Below, piece by piece: positions 25,433 through 38,766 of a stretch of DNA of 64,000 bases. Source of the DNA: Mansonella perstans (lineage: Eukaryota > Nematoda > Chromadorea > Rhabditida > Onchocercidae); contig JBAMDO010000223.1 of the NCBI GenBank assembly GCA_037074765.1, forward strand, positions 1-64,000. Reading direction: 5' to 3'. The position numbers and the translations under genes were made by a program. Numbering within the stretch: position 1 is the stretch's first letter; every line of letters starts with the position of its first letter. A model generated the notes under the pieces. It did no database searches, was not told the DNA's origin, and saw only the letters and a program-made list of their open reading frames with translations.

Positions 25433-28400
25433 TTAAAAGATCGACACAATATAATATATTCCATAGAGCCAAATGCTCATAAAAACTTTGGAAATTGACT
25501 TTAAAATGACACCACCACTCGTTCTACCGAGAGCAATTGTAGGACGAAATAATATTTTACGACCATTGAGCGGTTGCGTTGGGCGCCAATTATGTCCAAT
25601 TTTTCCGGATGCAAAATGCACTTCATGAAGTGCCTGCATCTGTAAAATAACATAGTTGTAAGTTACCGTTTAAGAAAATGCAGTAATTAAGTCTCACTTT
25701 GATAATGTCAAATAAACTATTCTTCATAATATAACTTTTTCATTAAACAGTCGCATTTTTTGACATCAGGCTCAATTAGCATAGAAACAGAAGAATCGTT
25801 TTATTGATTTAATTTACTATTATTGCTGCTATGCTACCTTTGCTATTTAGACTATTATAATAAGCTATATTAAATTATATTTAATAGAAATATACTAATT
25901 AAATTAAAAAATATATCTTTGCAAGAAAGCAAAAAATAATTCAGTAGGAACAACAAATAATAGAATTAAAAAAGTAATTCATTAAGTCTAGGCTCAAAAC
26001 AGTAAACATCAAAAAATGACCAATCCAAAAAAAAATACTAATACGTAAAAGGTCAAAGCCAAAAAGACATTCAGGAAAATCTGCTGCATGGTGCTATACC
26101 TTCCTGACATATTGAGGATCCATACGATCATTTAAACTGCGAAGATTTCTATTTGACCCAAGGTTGTATCGTTTCACAATTAAAAGAACTACAGATGTAT
26201 TGATTTCTTAAGTGATTGATTCGTGTTTTTAAAAAAATTTTCAGTTCATAATAAAAAAAGAAAAAAAAATGGATCATTCTAGAATAATGCTAGGAAAAAC
26301 TTTCGAATTTCTTTCAAAAACTCTTTCAAAAATTTATAAGTACAAGCAACTTTTATGAGCAAAGTTTCTTTCGATATTCAGTGATCTGATGATTATTTAT
26401 TAATAATATTTATTTGCTAAGCGTTAATCCAAGAATGCCAGAAGACTCACTTCTTGGAAAAAAATCTGCAGAAAAGAAGAGTTTTTAATTTGATTGAAAG
26501 ACTGAATTACTTAAATCAGTTAGAAAACTGATATACTAGCAGAAGTGGGAGCTGTTATTAATCATCTCGATTAATATATAATTTATCAGAAGAAAAGGAA
26601 ACCAGGTTCAGACAAAGGGAAATACTTCAGCTTATTTCAAAGTCCCCTTAGATGCGATTATGATATCAGTTTATTAGATTCTTCATTTTAAATTAATGCA
26701 CTTGTGGGGGAATTCTCACTTGTGATAGCGTCGCTGTAATAGGATCTGCCATTACTGTCCATACTACAGCTTCATCGCAACCCGGAGTTGTCAATGATCC
26801 TTCATACCTGTAGAAATTTTCTCTGTGTTGTGGAAGCAGTGAATTGACGCTAAAACCAGGTACTACAAGCTCGGTCTCTGCAATTGAACAGTTTGAAAAT
26901 TATGTCATATTCTTTACATTAATTTTTGATAGTCTCATTTCAAGAGTAAGGAAAAAATCAATAATTGATTCCGCAGTAGTCAAAATCAGTGATAAATATA
27001 TATAAACAATTGATATTAAAAAAATTGTAGAAGCAAATAAGTAAAGTAAAGGTTAATTTATGAAATATAATTAGTTATGTAAAAACTGACTCGGCATTCT
27101 GATATTTCGGATATATGGTTGAAGAAATTCCAGTGATCCAACGTGATCATCAAGTCTTATAAATACAGCAACGACAGCAATGGTATTCATTTTTTCTTCA
27201 GATAAGTTTTTCTTAACATGCACCAAGTGCAGCTAAAAAAAGCTATATGTTAGCATCATCGTGGAAGATAGTATCTGATCAGGTAATAAAATAATGAACA
27301 CAAATGTAGTTTTGAATGGGTTTTCCGACACAATTTTGACTAAATCTATTATTAATTTGTTAGTTTTCATCAAGTTTCAACGTTAATTCGATCCAGTAAA
27401 GTTATGATCACTCACTTTTTTTTTTTTTAAATTCCAAAAGTACTAATACGTTTCAAGCGAATTAGTTGGAATAATACAATTAATAGGAGTAATACTGTCT
27501 TATTATTATTTTTACTTCCTTGTTAATTAAAATACACTAAACTTTGAAGAATTATTAAATAATATACAACTCGCGCTGTAGTGCAGAATAAGTTATTGAC
27601 TAGTTACCTCGCCAGGATAATGCAACGAAGCAATGGTATGCTCACTGCCGGTATCATTTCGTTGTGACCAGTGAAAATGAAACTGTGACAACTGATAAGT
27701 ACCATTGAGACCACCACCAGAAATATATGGTCGCTTTTTACCCCATTTTTCAAAACCGGAACCAATTACTAAAATAATTTAAAGGAACTAAACAATGCAA
27801 TCGATATTATTTTAAGAAAATGTTGAATCTCCAATAACAGCTAGAATTATTAGAAAAAGCAATCACGCAATGCGCTCCGTCTCACAACTCAAGAATACAG
27901 TAATTCAGTCTCTTTCAGTATGCCTATGACGTGCAATGCCTCCATATGGTGCACATGATGCAAAACAGTAGCAGCTTCATCAACAGCATCTTTCTCGATT
28001 TTCAGGAATACCGCAGATTTCATAATTCAATTTTTTAAGTTCCTATATCGGTCCATTGTTGACTGATCTATTCACTTTAAGCCATAAAGCTTAGTTAAAT
28101 GGATTATGCGTCTTACAGGCATGTGTTCCGGCTTATTTGCGTAGGGCATTTATGACAGCGATACCATCGAAGATTTTATATTACGTATAACCTCATCATC
28201 TCTTAGTTTCTAGTGAATTTTACTTTTTGAAAGTCTTTTGGAATTTACCAAACATAGAATATAATAGAAACAGATAAAACATTAAATAATTTGAAAGTTT
28301 TGAAAAAATGAATTATTTGGCAGCCTACCAGTATGTCCATTATTTGCTAGGTGAATGTGACCGGTAAACTCATAGTTCACAAACGCTAAAGGATCTAAAG

Positions 28401-28930
28401 ATGCAATTTCTATATCAAATGCTCTAATGTCTATAGGTGATTGACGTTTCCCAGTTTGACATACGCCTCGCCATGTGCTTGGTCCATTCTCCTCATTGTA
28501 GCCAAATTTATGTGCAGCTGAAAAAATGCGGAAATTTGGAACGATTTTTCTCAATCTAAAAATTTTTTAATTCACAGAATTAGAAAGCAAAAATTATATA
28601 TCATCTTGATAAAGAGAGTGAGTGGAAGAATGAATGAGAAAATGATTATCCCACAATTTTTACAATAGTTTGTTCAGTATAAAATGTAGGAAAATTCAGA
28701 GTTCAGGTAAAAACCTTAACAAAAAAGAAGAAAGCCGTTCTCTCAGAAGTTAAAATCATATTAAGCAATCAAAACTATCATTTCCAAAATTGAACTATTT
28801 CGAAGCTTAGATGTTCTTTTTTTAAAAAAAGAAAAGTAAATATAGGATCTAACTTTTCTGAGAAATGTAACAATAACATACCAACATTAAGTATTGTCAC
28901 AGTTGTCAAAAGCAGCATATTTTGGTACAT
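25433..28930 (-). CDS. Secreted alpha-carbonic anhydrase, 6 exons
   Basis: Exons, 5' to 3': 28930-28882, 28517-28329, 27768-27608, 27232-27091, 26877-26720, 25639-25433; every junction keeps phase, giving 301 residues. A signal peptide ([17 protein letters not shown]) is followed by the alpha-CA fold: [26 protein letters not shown] (first two zinc His), ELHLVHVK (third zinc His), [20 protein letters not shown] (with the Thr of the catalytic gate), and the terminal [12 protein letters not shown]. All catalytic residues I can check are present, so it should hydrate CO2 outside the cell. The last exon adds about 30 residues ending in a hydrophobic stretch ([12 protein letters not shown]), consistent with membrane or GPI anchoring. 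A ctttttag acceptor ends 4 bases before the ATG, a likely spliced-leader addition site. Confidence 0.92.
27885..28230 (-). pseudogene. Possible decayed coding fragment inside a carbonic anhydrase intron
   Basis: On the same strand as the host gene, within its second intron, short open segments look protein-like but are separated by stops and frame changes: [33 protein letters not shown], and [20 protein letters not shown] do not recognise the parent. It could be an old insertion, or chance. Confidence 0.2.
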
Positions 28931-31900
28931 TGTTCTAAAAAGATCATTTCAAAATAAGCGAATATTTCCGAAAATTAGAAAGTCGAAGTCATTTAGAAAA
29001 ACAAATTTTATCTGATTTTAAACTGTTCGAGGAAAAATTTCATATGAAAAGATAGAAAGAATCTGGTCAGTAATGCAAACTGTACATTCACCAGAATATC
29101 TACAAGACTTACTGAGAACTGAGAACATTTGCTGAGAACATAATGACACTGTTTGCAGATATGATACTACCAGACATTATATCTGCGTCGATAACATCTA
29201 TTTCGATAATATCTATTGCAATAACTTTCGTGTCTCACCCGAATGAAGTAGTACAAAAATAATTATAAATTGCTGCAAATGCACTGTTTGTATTCTTTTG
29301 CAATCGCTGATAAGAGTGCCACTTTTCACCAAGTTAGTTTGAATTCATAATGATAAAAAATTTTTGGATTAGCAACAATGATGTCTTTCCATAAATTTAA
29401 TATTAACGACAGAGATGGGATGGAAGATAATTAGCTAAGAAATAGCGAATGAAAGATCGAATTTCTAGCTAATCATACTGCAATATTTAAACTTTTCAAA
29501 AGAGATTTAAGATATCAGCATACATGAAGCATTCTGCTATCATCCATACTTTCTTTTATATTTCAGTCTTGCAGAAATTCATTAAAGTCAGCTCAGTAGC
29601 TATATCACCATGGATCTTGTGTCAAAGTTCAAATTTTCATCCTTATAAAAAAGTAATCAGAAGAATCAGTTCCATCTCATTGTCAAATTTCAAAAAAGTA
29701 ATGTGCCTATCACATCACTTTTTTGAAATTCCAAATGAAGTTATTTCAATATTCCATTATCCTTTTCATTATCTGTTATAATTATAACATTTTTTTGATT
29801 TCCATGCATTTCATAAATAAAATCATGATTTCCGTTCTTTAAAAATCAATCTGCTGATAAGTGGTGTGTTAAATTATCCATATGATCTTAATTTTTTCTT
29901 TTTTCCAACTACGTTACTCGAAATTTTTATTGATTTACAGTAGTTCAAATAATAGCGAATCATAGATGTCAAAGAAACAGGCCAAGAAATAATGTTCTGC
30001 TCAATGAGATTGAAATTTTATTCAGCAGCTTTATTAAAATTATAAATTTATAAAACAGTGACTTAATTTAATGGCACTTAATGCCCTAGAATACGGCCCA
30101 TATTAAGATATTCGAAAACATATAATTAATTTTATCATTTCTTGAGAACGACCTTACTAATTGAAATAAACAGCTAATTGGGGGATTTTTGTTTTTATAT
30201 CTCACTAACTTAACTAAACTATCTCTAATATATCCCTTTAAAATTCTTAAAAACAGGTTTGACGGAAACTTTATGGATTTCAGACTTTAAGGATTGTAGA
30301 TTTGAAAATATCAAGAATGAAACACTTGAAGTGAGCCCCTGAATTCATTTAAAAAAATTCAGAAGATTGTAGAAATCCTGATAAGATTTTCTGCTATGAT
30401 TAATACTCATTCAGAACACCAGTGCATATTAGGTACCTTGTCCAGTTTATTGAATTAGGACGAACAAACGAAGTTAGCTGCAGATCAGTTATGTACGACT
30501 ATTGATTCGAAGTAGTCCTTGGGCAAATGATACAGAAGGTTAAATTCCAGGAGAAAGACAAACCCAAATATTTAAAAGCGAAAATGATTTTGTAATTCAG
30601 CTGGAACAGAAAAAGACTTAACGCTGAAAATTTCGTACAGTGACAAATTTTTTCTAAAATTCAAATTTATAAATGCCAGTAAATCATTTGTTTTGTTTAC
30701 TTTTCCCTGTCATTTTTTAGAAACCAACTGCAGACAAAAATTAATTATCAGTCAGAAATCTATTTAATTTTATCGCAGAATTATTAACCATCAGATTTGA
30801 GACCTGGAATTTTGAATTGCGGTGGTTCGAATTAGAAAAGTAGATAAGTTGTCGAATAATCCTATATCTCTCCTGCACCTTTATTTTTTGGGTCTCACTC
30901 TATTTCCTTAGTCTTGAAAAAAAAGACCTGGAATTACGATAAGATAGGAGAAAACCAAGTTATGAACGCTGAAAAACAAAAATTACGATAAGATGTGAAC
31001 GAACAAACTAAACAATTGCAGTAATGAGAATGGAAACTTTAGAAATGTACGTCATTCTTATTCGATAAATTAAAAGCATTTCACCACAAATTAGTTAGAA
31101 GGAAATGAAAAGATTACATTTGTTGAACGCGATAGTGTATCATTGCTTATTAATACTATGCAAATTTTATTGCAAATAAGCGAACTTTGGGAATGTACAT
31201 ATTTAATGCCGACAAATTTTTAAATTTCATTCAACTCTGAATTCTCTTTTCCATCTGTAATATTTCTATTAATATTGAAAATAAATAAAGTACTTATCAT
31301 TAAAAACAAAATCTGCCTCAAAATGAGGAAAATTCACAAGGAAACTTATTAAAAGCATCGATAAATGATCGGAATTCTAAAATGTTCGAATTTTATATGA
31401 TCTATGAGCCAAGGAGTATTTAAACTGTGTTGTAAAAAGCGCTCATTTTTTGATACAATTTTCGCCTATGAAAATGTCAAAGAGAGAAAAATAGAGAAAA
31501 ATTTAATAAATGAAAAAAGAGTATCAAAAGTACACCGATATCAAAGAACATTAAAAGTGCATCTGGTTCTTTTCTACCAATGCTGTGGTAATTTTGATAT
31601 GACAATGAAATTCTAAAACGAATAAATGTAATCATCATTTTCCTTTATTTCATCTTTAGCAAACATTTCGTTATTTTTATCTTCAATTCTAATAAGATAG
31701 AAATGAAGCTGAACTGATCAGTGATAATGTTAAAAGATGATGGAAATGAATCCTGAAATAAATCATTAAAGCAGTTCAGTGCAGAAAAGAAAGTTCTTCG
31801 CATCCATCAGGCATTGGTTTTGAGAAAAAAGAAGTAAGAAAGTTTTATCAAAAATTAACAAATGAAGATTGATGTTGAGAAAGAAAAAGTGAAGAGATTA

Positions 31901-32301
31901 GAGAAAAAATGATCAGCTCATTTGTCGTAATCACTTCTTCCACTTCCCAAATAGCTACAGGCACGGAGCAAACGAGGAGTTTTCATCTATTAGCTTATCC
32001 AAAGCACAACACATTCACTTAATCGACCAGAATAGTTCTGGATCATGTTATATTCTGATCTTTGCCCTGGTCTCTCTTCATCTTCTCTCTAAATAAATAT
32101 AACCTTATCATCCCATCTGTTACATTTATCCCCTTTCGAATACAAAGGGTCATCCAAGCACTGTGACGAGTTTAATTTCAAATATTTTTTCTTGATTAAT
32201 CAGAGAACTGTTTGATGAAAAAAAAAAAACAATTATGAAGATTGTTTAGTCGATCACTTACTTCATCTTTCACATCAAAAATAACTGTGACATTAGCTTC
32301 T
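28931..32301. other. Intergenic; nothing recognised
   Basis: This holds the probable promoter of the minus-strand carbonic anhydrase gene at its left edge. No exon with both good splice context and protein-like content was found on either strand; the open frames at 29524 and 31404 look like chance. Confidence 0.4.
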
Positions 32302-33348
32302 TTAAAGATCTTGCACTACGTCATACTTTTTGGCCCATAGGCCGCTAACAAATTGGTATTCTGTAAGGATGAATGAAAGGGAAACCAAAACAAAAAAACA
32401 AACTGATTTCTGATGTATGAAAATTAAAATTTGGACTGGCTTGATCATTAATTCTTAAAAAGAAATCAAGAGAAGGTGAAAGTTTAAATAAACCAATTGA
32501 TTTTGTTAAGAGCAATTCAAAAAAGCGGTACAAATTGTTTCCGCTGTTATTACACACATCCATAATAGTGAGCCAATGAATGTTCCTATGAAGAAGACGA
32601 AAAAAATTTCATTTCAAAAACTACTCCGGTGTAGTTCTGTTGCATAAGCAATTTGAATGATTAATTACAAAAACAAAGCAAATGTTATCGGAACAATCTC
32701 GATAAATTTAACTTTTTAAACAAAATTTTTATTTGTCAAAACATTCAGTAGCGGTGAACTTTGATGGATAACTTATTTTTGATTTAAAGTATGGGTTCAA
32801 CAATTCTTTCGAGATTTATTACTGTTGCAATTTCCTTCTACCTCGTCTATCATCGGAAAATTTTTTGAAACAAAGAGAGCAAAGAAAAATTTTTGATTCA
32901 AAAAAAAAAATCAGTGCTGTATAATTTATAATGATCAAGGAAATAATTTCAAATTACATCAACAAAAGCGCATGCTTTGTGATTTTGCCTCTCCACTCTG
33001 TATATCTTTACATCTCAAATATTTTCATTTCAAATGTTGTTCTCGAATTTTCAGTCTTTATCGAAATTGATAAAATTTTGAAGATTAATTTTATAACATC
33101 AAGGTGAAAGAACTCTGATAGAAAAATTAAAGCATTAACTTTCAGTAACCAATATGCCTGTTTCATTTCTGCAATAAAAACTCAAGGAAGAAGTCAATTT
33201 TTAAGTTCGAAGCATGATAGGTTATAATATTAAAATTGGGTACTACAATGCACGCTTGCAAAAAATGGTTCTAATCCAGTTATAACAGCAGAACTCTCAC
33301 CTGGTAAAAAGAGATCATACAATAGTAATTCATTTTCAGGTTCGGAAT
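32302..33348 (-). CDS. Two linked exons (C-terminus) of an unidentified gene
   Basis: A minus-strand exon at 33348-33301 encodes SEPENELLLYDLFLP and ends at a good gtgaga donor, one base into a codon. An exon at 32360-32302 follows a strong catccttacag acceptor, supplies the remaining two bases, and reads YQFVSGLWAKKYDVVQDL before TAA. Phase matches and both read as protein. Upstream exons were not identified; a coding-like patch with a cttctttag acceptor near 34520 (minus strand) could belong but contains a frame conflict. I do not recognise the family. It lies downstream of the oxysterol-binding-protein gene on the same strand. Confidence 0.35.
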
Positions 33349-35002
33349 CTTTGAAAACAATATTTATTTGATTATCTCATTCAGAAAAAACTTTAGAAAG
33401 TTCAAGCAAGAATAAAAAAGTATACATATGCACATACGAACAGTAGTGTTTGAACGCAACTTTACTAACAAATGTATTCAGCTTTTACAAATAAAGGTTG
33501 ACATATCTAATACAATCCACAATATTGTGTCTAGAATACCCCCATTATTTTCATGAATGAAAACGAAACGATTTTTTTACTGGAGATTTTTACAACTATA
33601 ATATTTGAGAAACTCGAAAAGGAAGAAGGGAGTAGCGAGACGAATCGAAAAATGAATTGATTTCTCGATTCAATATGACTTCCCCGAATGTTTGCTGTTT
33701 GTAACAAGCATTAAATAGTTCTGTAATTCAGAAATCAAAATCAATAGGAGCTACGTTACAAATTGTTATGTAAATAAAACAAGCAAAATAATCACGAACT
33801 AGAGATAAAATGATGGGTAAACTATACATGAAAATCGCTTTGATAGTTTCCCAGAACATTTTAACTCAGTAGATGAACTTAATTTGAATTTTTTGGGACA
33901 GTAATCAGCAGAACTATGATTTTGGGTCATTTAATTACTCAATTCGAAATCAAAAATGGACCTTGCAAGTTAACTTCATGTTTAATTAAATGCCAAATGA
34001 CCAAATCAAACAACAATTCTCTCCTAAAATATGGGCATTTAATTAAAAAGCTTGACTAAAACTGTCAAAATATTACGACCTATATATATATATATATGAA
34101 TTAATTCTAAAGCATCCTGAAAATTCAGCATTTTCAGAGCCAGTCAAAATGAAGTTGGTTTGATTTCTGTGAAATATTTGAGATGTTCCAATTAATAGCA
34201 AAATCCAATCTTCCTGAAGCCTGTAGTTCAATTATACATCCAATCTCGTTATACATTCTTCCAAGTGTTAACAGAACATACTATTCGAAACGTTAACCAA
34301 ATGTCGACATAAACAATTTTAATCTCTGCATAAAACCGCTCTATTAATATTCTTTAACGAATATTGATGTAAACAATTTTAATCCCTGATTAAATTTTCA
34401 TTGACCGTGTAGTGATAATTTTAAATGGAAACCAAACTTCAAATCAAGCAAATTTTTTATGTGAGTATGACGAAGACTGTGTAACCAAATGCCACCATTC
34501 TCTGATCATCCCAATGGATCTAAAGAAGTTCCAAAATTAAATATCAGAAAAGCGGTGTTTCGAGCAAACATAGCAGATAGAAAATTTTAGATTTTATCAC
34601 AAGCGAATGGGAATTACAATGCTGTAATGAACTGTAATGAAATGAATCTGAATGAAGAAAAAAATTACCGTTACAGAAACAGATAACCAGAAATAGTCTA
34701 GTTCTAACAGTAAATGGAGCATCAAGTGTTCAAATTACCAAATGATGCCCAGCTACAACGCACAAACAAGAAAGGCTAAATAAGTGAATACTCGAGAAGT
34801 CTAAGTTGATAGTGATCAGAACGTGTTTCAATAAAAACTACGACTCTGAAATTGAGTCAGAGATTTGTTAATTTTCATTAGCTGTTCGACGTGAATCTAA
34901 ATGGATATAAAATGTCCATTGAAATACAAAACTATAAACTTTTACGTGAAGACCCTCAACCTTTTAACCCGGTCCCAAGACAGACTATCTGAATCATGTA
35001 CT
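33349..35002. other. Between the OSBP-related gene and unidentified exons
   Basis: Mostly AT-rich with a TA run at 34081-34096. Around 34480-34600 both strands show short coding-like frames (minus: FARNTAFLIFNFGTSLDPLG, and in another frame IREWWHLVTQ), too broken to call. Confidence 0.35.
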
Positions 35003-37931
35003 TCAATAAATATCTTCGCAATCACAGTATTCACGATTCCAGTATTTGTAAGTAAACATCCACAACAATTGATCTTCCGAAAGCATGGGCACTTTTTCAA
35101 ACCATCTAAAATATAGCACAGAAAATAAAAATAACCAGCGTGTTTAATTAATGTTTTAATACCAAAATTTCTCACTTCAGAAAATGGCCAGTTAGAGCAA
35201 TAAAAGACAACACTCGTTGAACGGCATTACGTTTCGTTTTCTCATATAGTTTTAAATTTACCGTGGCAGTTTTTCCTTTGCCTTCTTCATCAAAGCACGA
35301 GCCTCTCTTTGTTTAACTTCTAGACGTTCTTTTTCCTTCTCAGCCGCTTCTAAAAAAGAAAAGAATCCCATAAGAAAAGCTAAAGCAGCTGAACTTGGTT
35401 AGACCTAAAAAGTTCGATGTTACAGTGATATAAATGAAGCTTTCAGAAGCTTTCTCTTGTTGCAACTACAGTCTTATTTTTTCGTATTATAAAATTAGAA
35501 ATAATTTAATAAATAAGGTTTAAAAAAAAATCTCAGCTATGGTATCTTTCTTGAAAATAAGTGCCAACCTGCCTGACCTTCTTCTAACAGGCGTATATCG
35601 GGTCTTCGTCGACTGTCAGTTGGTGGTAACAAGTCCGTTATGCTAGAGGGATCATTTAAAAGAAATGTGAACGATGTAAAATTATACATCTGAAACCAAA
35701 ATTGGGATACTGACTATTTTAAATAAAATCGCCTCAAAAAAACTTGAACCAGTAATATTCTCAGAGCAATTCAGAATAATTCAATCTCCAAGAATGCCTA
35801 CTGTAGATGAATTCGAGGGTCGAGGACGGCTCTTCCATATCAGTTTCGATCCTTGAATTAAAGGTATATCTTCCTGCAATTGCTACTATAATAATTTCCG
35901 ATAAAATAATATAAAGCATTTTAAATTTGCTTTAATATCAGTAAATTCAAAACCAGTACAATTTATGTAAAAAATTAAACTCACGGGAGTAGAACAGTTT
36001 TGGAAGAACTGTTTGCCAATTTCTAACCAATGATCATAATGTAACTCAAAGTTTGTAACCTCGCAAGTGGCAAGAAATGTTGTCCAGTTCCCGTAAATTG
36101 CTCTTAAAGCTTTTTCTCTGAAAACGATCATAATAAAATCTAATACGAGTATACATAGTTTAATATTTCAAAAGATAAAAGGTATGGCAAAAATTTTATT
36201 AATTTCGATTCAAAACTATAAACCAACTGCTTTGATATCCATCCATGAAAGAAAGTACTCTCTCTCGAAGGCCCACTATCGTTATTCTTAAAAGACAGCT
36301 TACATTCCAGTCCCGTATTACACTGTATATAAAGATGTCCTTCCTGGAAGAATATTTAATTTATATTAACCAAGATTAATTTTAAAACTGATAAAATATA
36401 AAGACAAAAACATTATGACAAAACTTTGCAATTGTCTCCGTTTTGTACGCAGGATCTATGAAAATTTCAACAAATATATTAAAATATATCGGATATAACT
36501 TACCAACTGTATATAAGTTTGTCCCACAACAATATTATGAATTGTTACATCTAGTGTTTTCCATGTATAAGTTTCATTATGACTGGAAAGAAAATAACAA
36601 AATTAATTACAAATTAGAGTAGCCAAAAAATAGTAACAACTTTAAAAGTTAGCAGTACTATTTTCAGCCTTGTAACTTGCAAGATTCTGAAATGTTGAAA
36701 AAAGTGGAAAAGAAAAAAACAAACTCCAGAAATTTTAGCTGAAAATTTCCTGACGGTTGCACTTCAATACATGTTCCCCAAAATTTCAATCGTGGTGAAA
36801 CAACACCATCAAATTCATAAATTTTAGATTCAGTATGAAAAGCAGATTTGGGTGGATGGTGGCTTACTTGTTCAGCAATGAACCGATAACCATTTTCTTC
36901 ACTTCTGCAAAACTGAGTGACTCACAAATATAGAAAAAGAGGTAAAAATGAAGATAAAAATGAGCACTTTTTAATTTATAAAAATTCTTTACTTTCTCAG
37001 ATCTCTTCTCTAGTATTCTCACCGTGTGCATTACGATCCTACTACAACATGAATGATTAAGCTTCCCGAAGAAATGATTACTACACACAAGACAACCTGA
37101 TAATTCTTACTGTTTCTCCGGAATCGGACTGAATGATGAAGGCACTCCATCACCTTCACTTTATTATAAAGAACTTACCGATCCAATTCGTAGGTTTCAA
37201 ACCACAGTGGATTGAAAGGCTTCGATAACCGCATATAATTACAAGAAAGCGATGAAACAATGAATGCAGCAACATACTGTAACAGATATGCGCTCATTGC
37301 AGAAAACTTGCTAATGGTAAATCACAAAATTTCGATATTATCTCACCGTGACCACATCTCAATTCAAACTACGGGTAAAATTTTTAGAAAATACTTGCAT
37401 GGAAAGGTATGCATCAATTCTGTTAATCAAAGCAATTAAAATGTTCTCCTTTCGTTCCAAAAATCAACTTTTTATAGCAATTTGATACGAGAAAAATAAC
37501 AAATATCAAATTGTTCAATATGTGCTTGAATCACTTCACCTCAAATCTTTCAGTGGTATTCGTACATTTATTTGCTTTTTCTAGTAATTCTGCGTATTCC
37601 ATGTATTCAGCAAGACGCTGTAGGAAACTGAGTGGTTCATTAAAAACTACAGGTATAGAAATTCGTGTTAAATCCTGAAAAGATTTATCAATCATATCTT
37701 ACATTCGATAAAATTTAAGGAAAGATAAAAATTGAAGGGAAAAAAAAGAGAAAATAACTTCAAACGAACAATTCTTGCCTTTCCCAAGCACTTTCTAAGT
37801 ACACTCCATATGCTCAATTTACTTTTTGATACCATCGATGCCGGTAGAGTATTTCTCCAATTGTATACGCCATCTCCACTGCTCAAATTACTACTGCTCA
37901 TATCATTAACGTTGTTCGTCGTATGTGCCAT
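35003..37931 (-). CDS. Oxysterol-binding-protein-related lipid transfer protein, 11 exons
   Basis: Exons, 5' to 3': 37931-37779, 37674-37540, 37276-37179, 36904-36725, 36582-36504, 36343-36228, 36117-35985, 35873-35802, 35689-35569, 35349-35262, 35105-35003. All phases agree; 425 residues if the ATG at 37931 is used. The ORD domain is complete: [45 protein letters not shown], the family signature [12 protein letters not shown]-type strand ([14 protein letters not shown]), RALYG-type turn (RAIYGNW), [29 protein letters not shown], and C-terminal PRWFEKVPM. There is no PH domain in this model, so it resembles short ORPs that shuttle sterol or PI4P between membranes. The first intron either starts with GC (37778-37777) or uses gttcgt nine bases later, adding three residues; conservation favours GC. 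Upstream non-coding or coding exons cannot be excluded. Confidence 0.92.
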
Positions 37932-38766
37932 GCCCTTAGGCAAATTAAATTAGTAACAGAGTTGAGAGTCCTTTTTACTGATCATGTATAAGACAAGATC
38001 AGTTTAATTTCCTGAAATGATATTAATTTTCCTTATCAATTTCATTGTTAAACAATCAAATGGTATTATCATACAACTAATCTTTATTAACTTAAAATAA
38101 AATTAATTTTTTTATTTTATTCATTTAAAAGTAATTAAAAACAATAAATATGATTATTTATGTATTTATAACAAGATTACATACAATTGAAACATACATA
38201 CTTGGCGGGTTAATGCTCCTCTTTGTTCTTTTCCTTTACAACAATTCCCATCCAAAAAGTGCAAAACAAAACTGTTTATTTCATAAACCGTGGCATAACA
38301 ACGATATTTACGGACATTGAATTAGAGTGTTATTCTTAATAGAAGTCATGACAACAAGGTATAAATACATGTTTGGAAAGTGTATGTTTTGTTAGAGAGT
38401 ATGCTGTAAGAAATTAAGGAAATACGATTAGATGGAGAGAAAAGCAGCGTTGGAGAAGCGTAAATAGAATCTGCAGAGATTGAGATGAACGTTGAAATCA
38501 TTAGTTTCAGATTCTACTTTATAGAAATATTAAAACATTACGTTGAATGTTATTTTCCCTTACTTCAACTTTTAATTCTTAATTATTTAGATTGCATAAT
38601 TGAAGAATTTCATAGACCTTTTAGTGTTACAAGAATCAATTTTCAGGTTATAAGATAGATTTTACAGAAGTATTAAGTTAATAATAATTTACTTCTATTT
38701 ATTTTTTGCTTTAATTTACTGTGCAAAGATAAATTATTTACGAACGAGAATTAGCTTGTTTCAGGA
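37932..38766. promoter_or_regulatory. Shared divergent promoter region
   Basis: This 835-bp AT-rich gap separates two genes transcribed away from each other, the lipid transfer protein on the minus strand and the small 78-residue protein on the plus strand. Both probably take their promoters from here. A minus-strand ATG-containing patch near 38255 with a gtatgtatg donor near 38206 could be an upstream non-coding exon of the lipid transfer gene, but I cannot prove it. Confidence 0.45.

Noticed and set aside
33301..35003. Exons at 33.3 and 32.3 kb as the normal 3' end of the lipid transfer gene
   Set aside because: The exon 35105-35003 supplies the family-typical PRWF...DIY ending with stop in correct phase; the later exons do not match the phase of the preceding donor.
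36864..37088. 74-codon minus-strand frame with an ATG
   Set aside because: Only part of it, below 36904, is real exon of the lipid transfer gene; the rest is intron and is out of the gene's frame.
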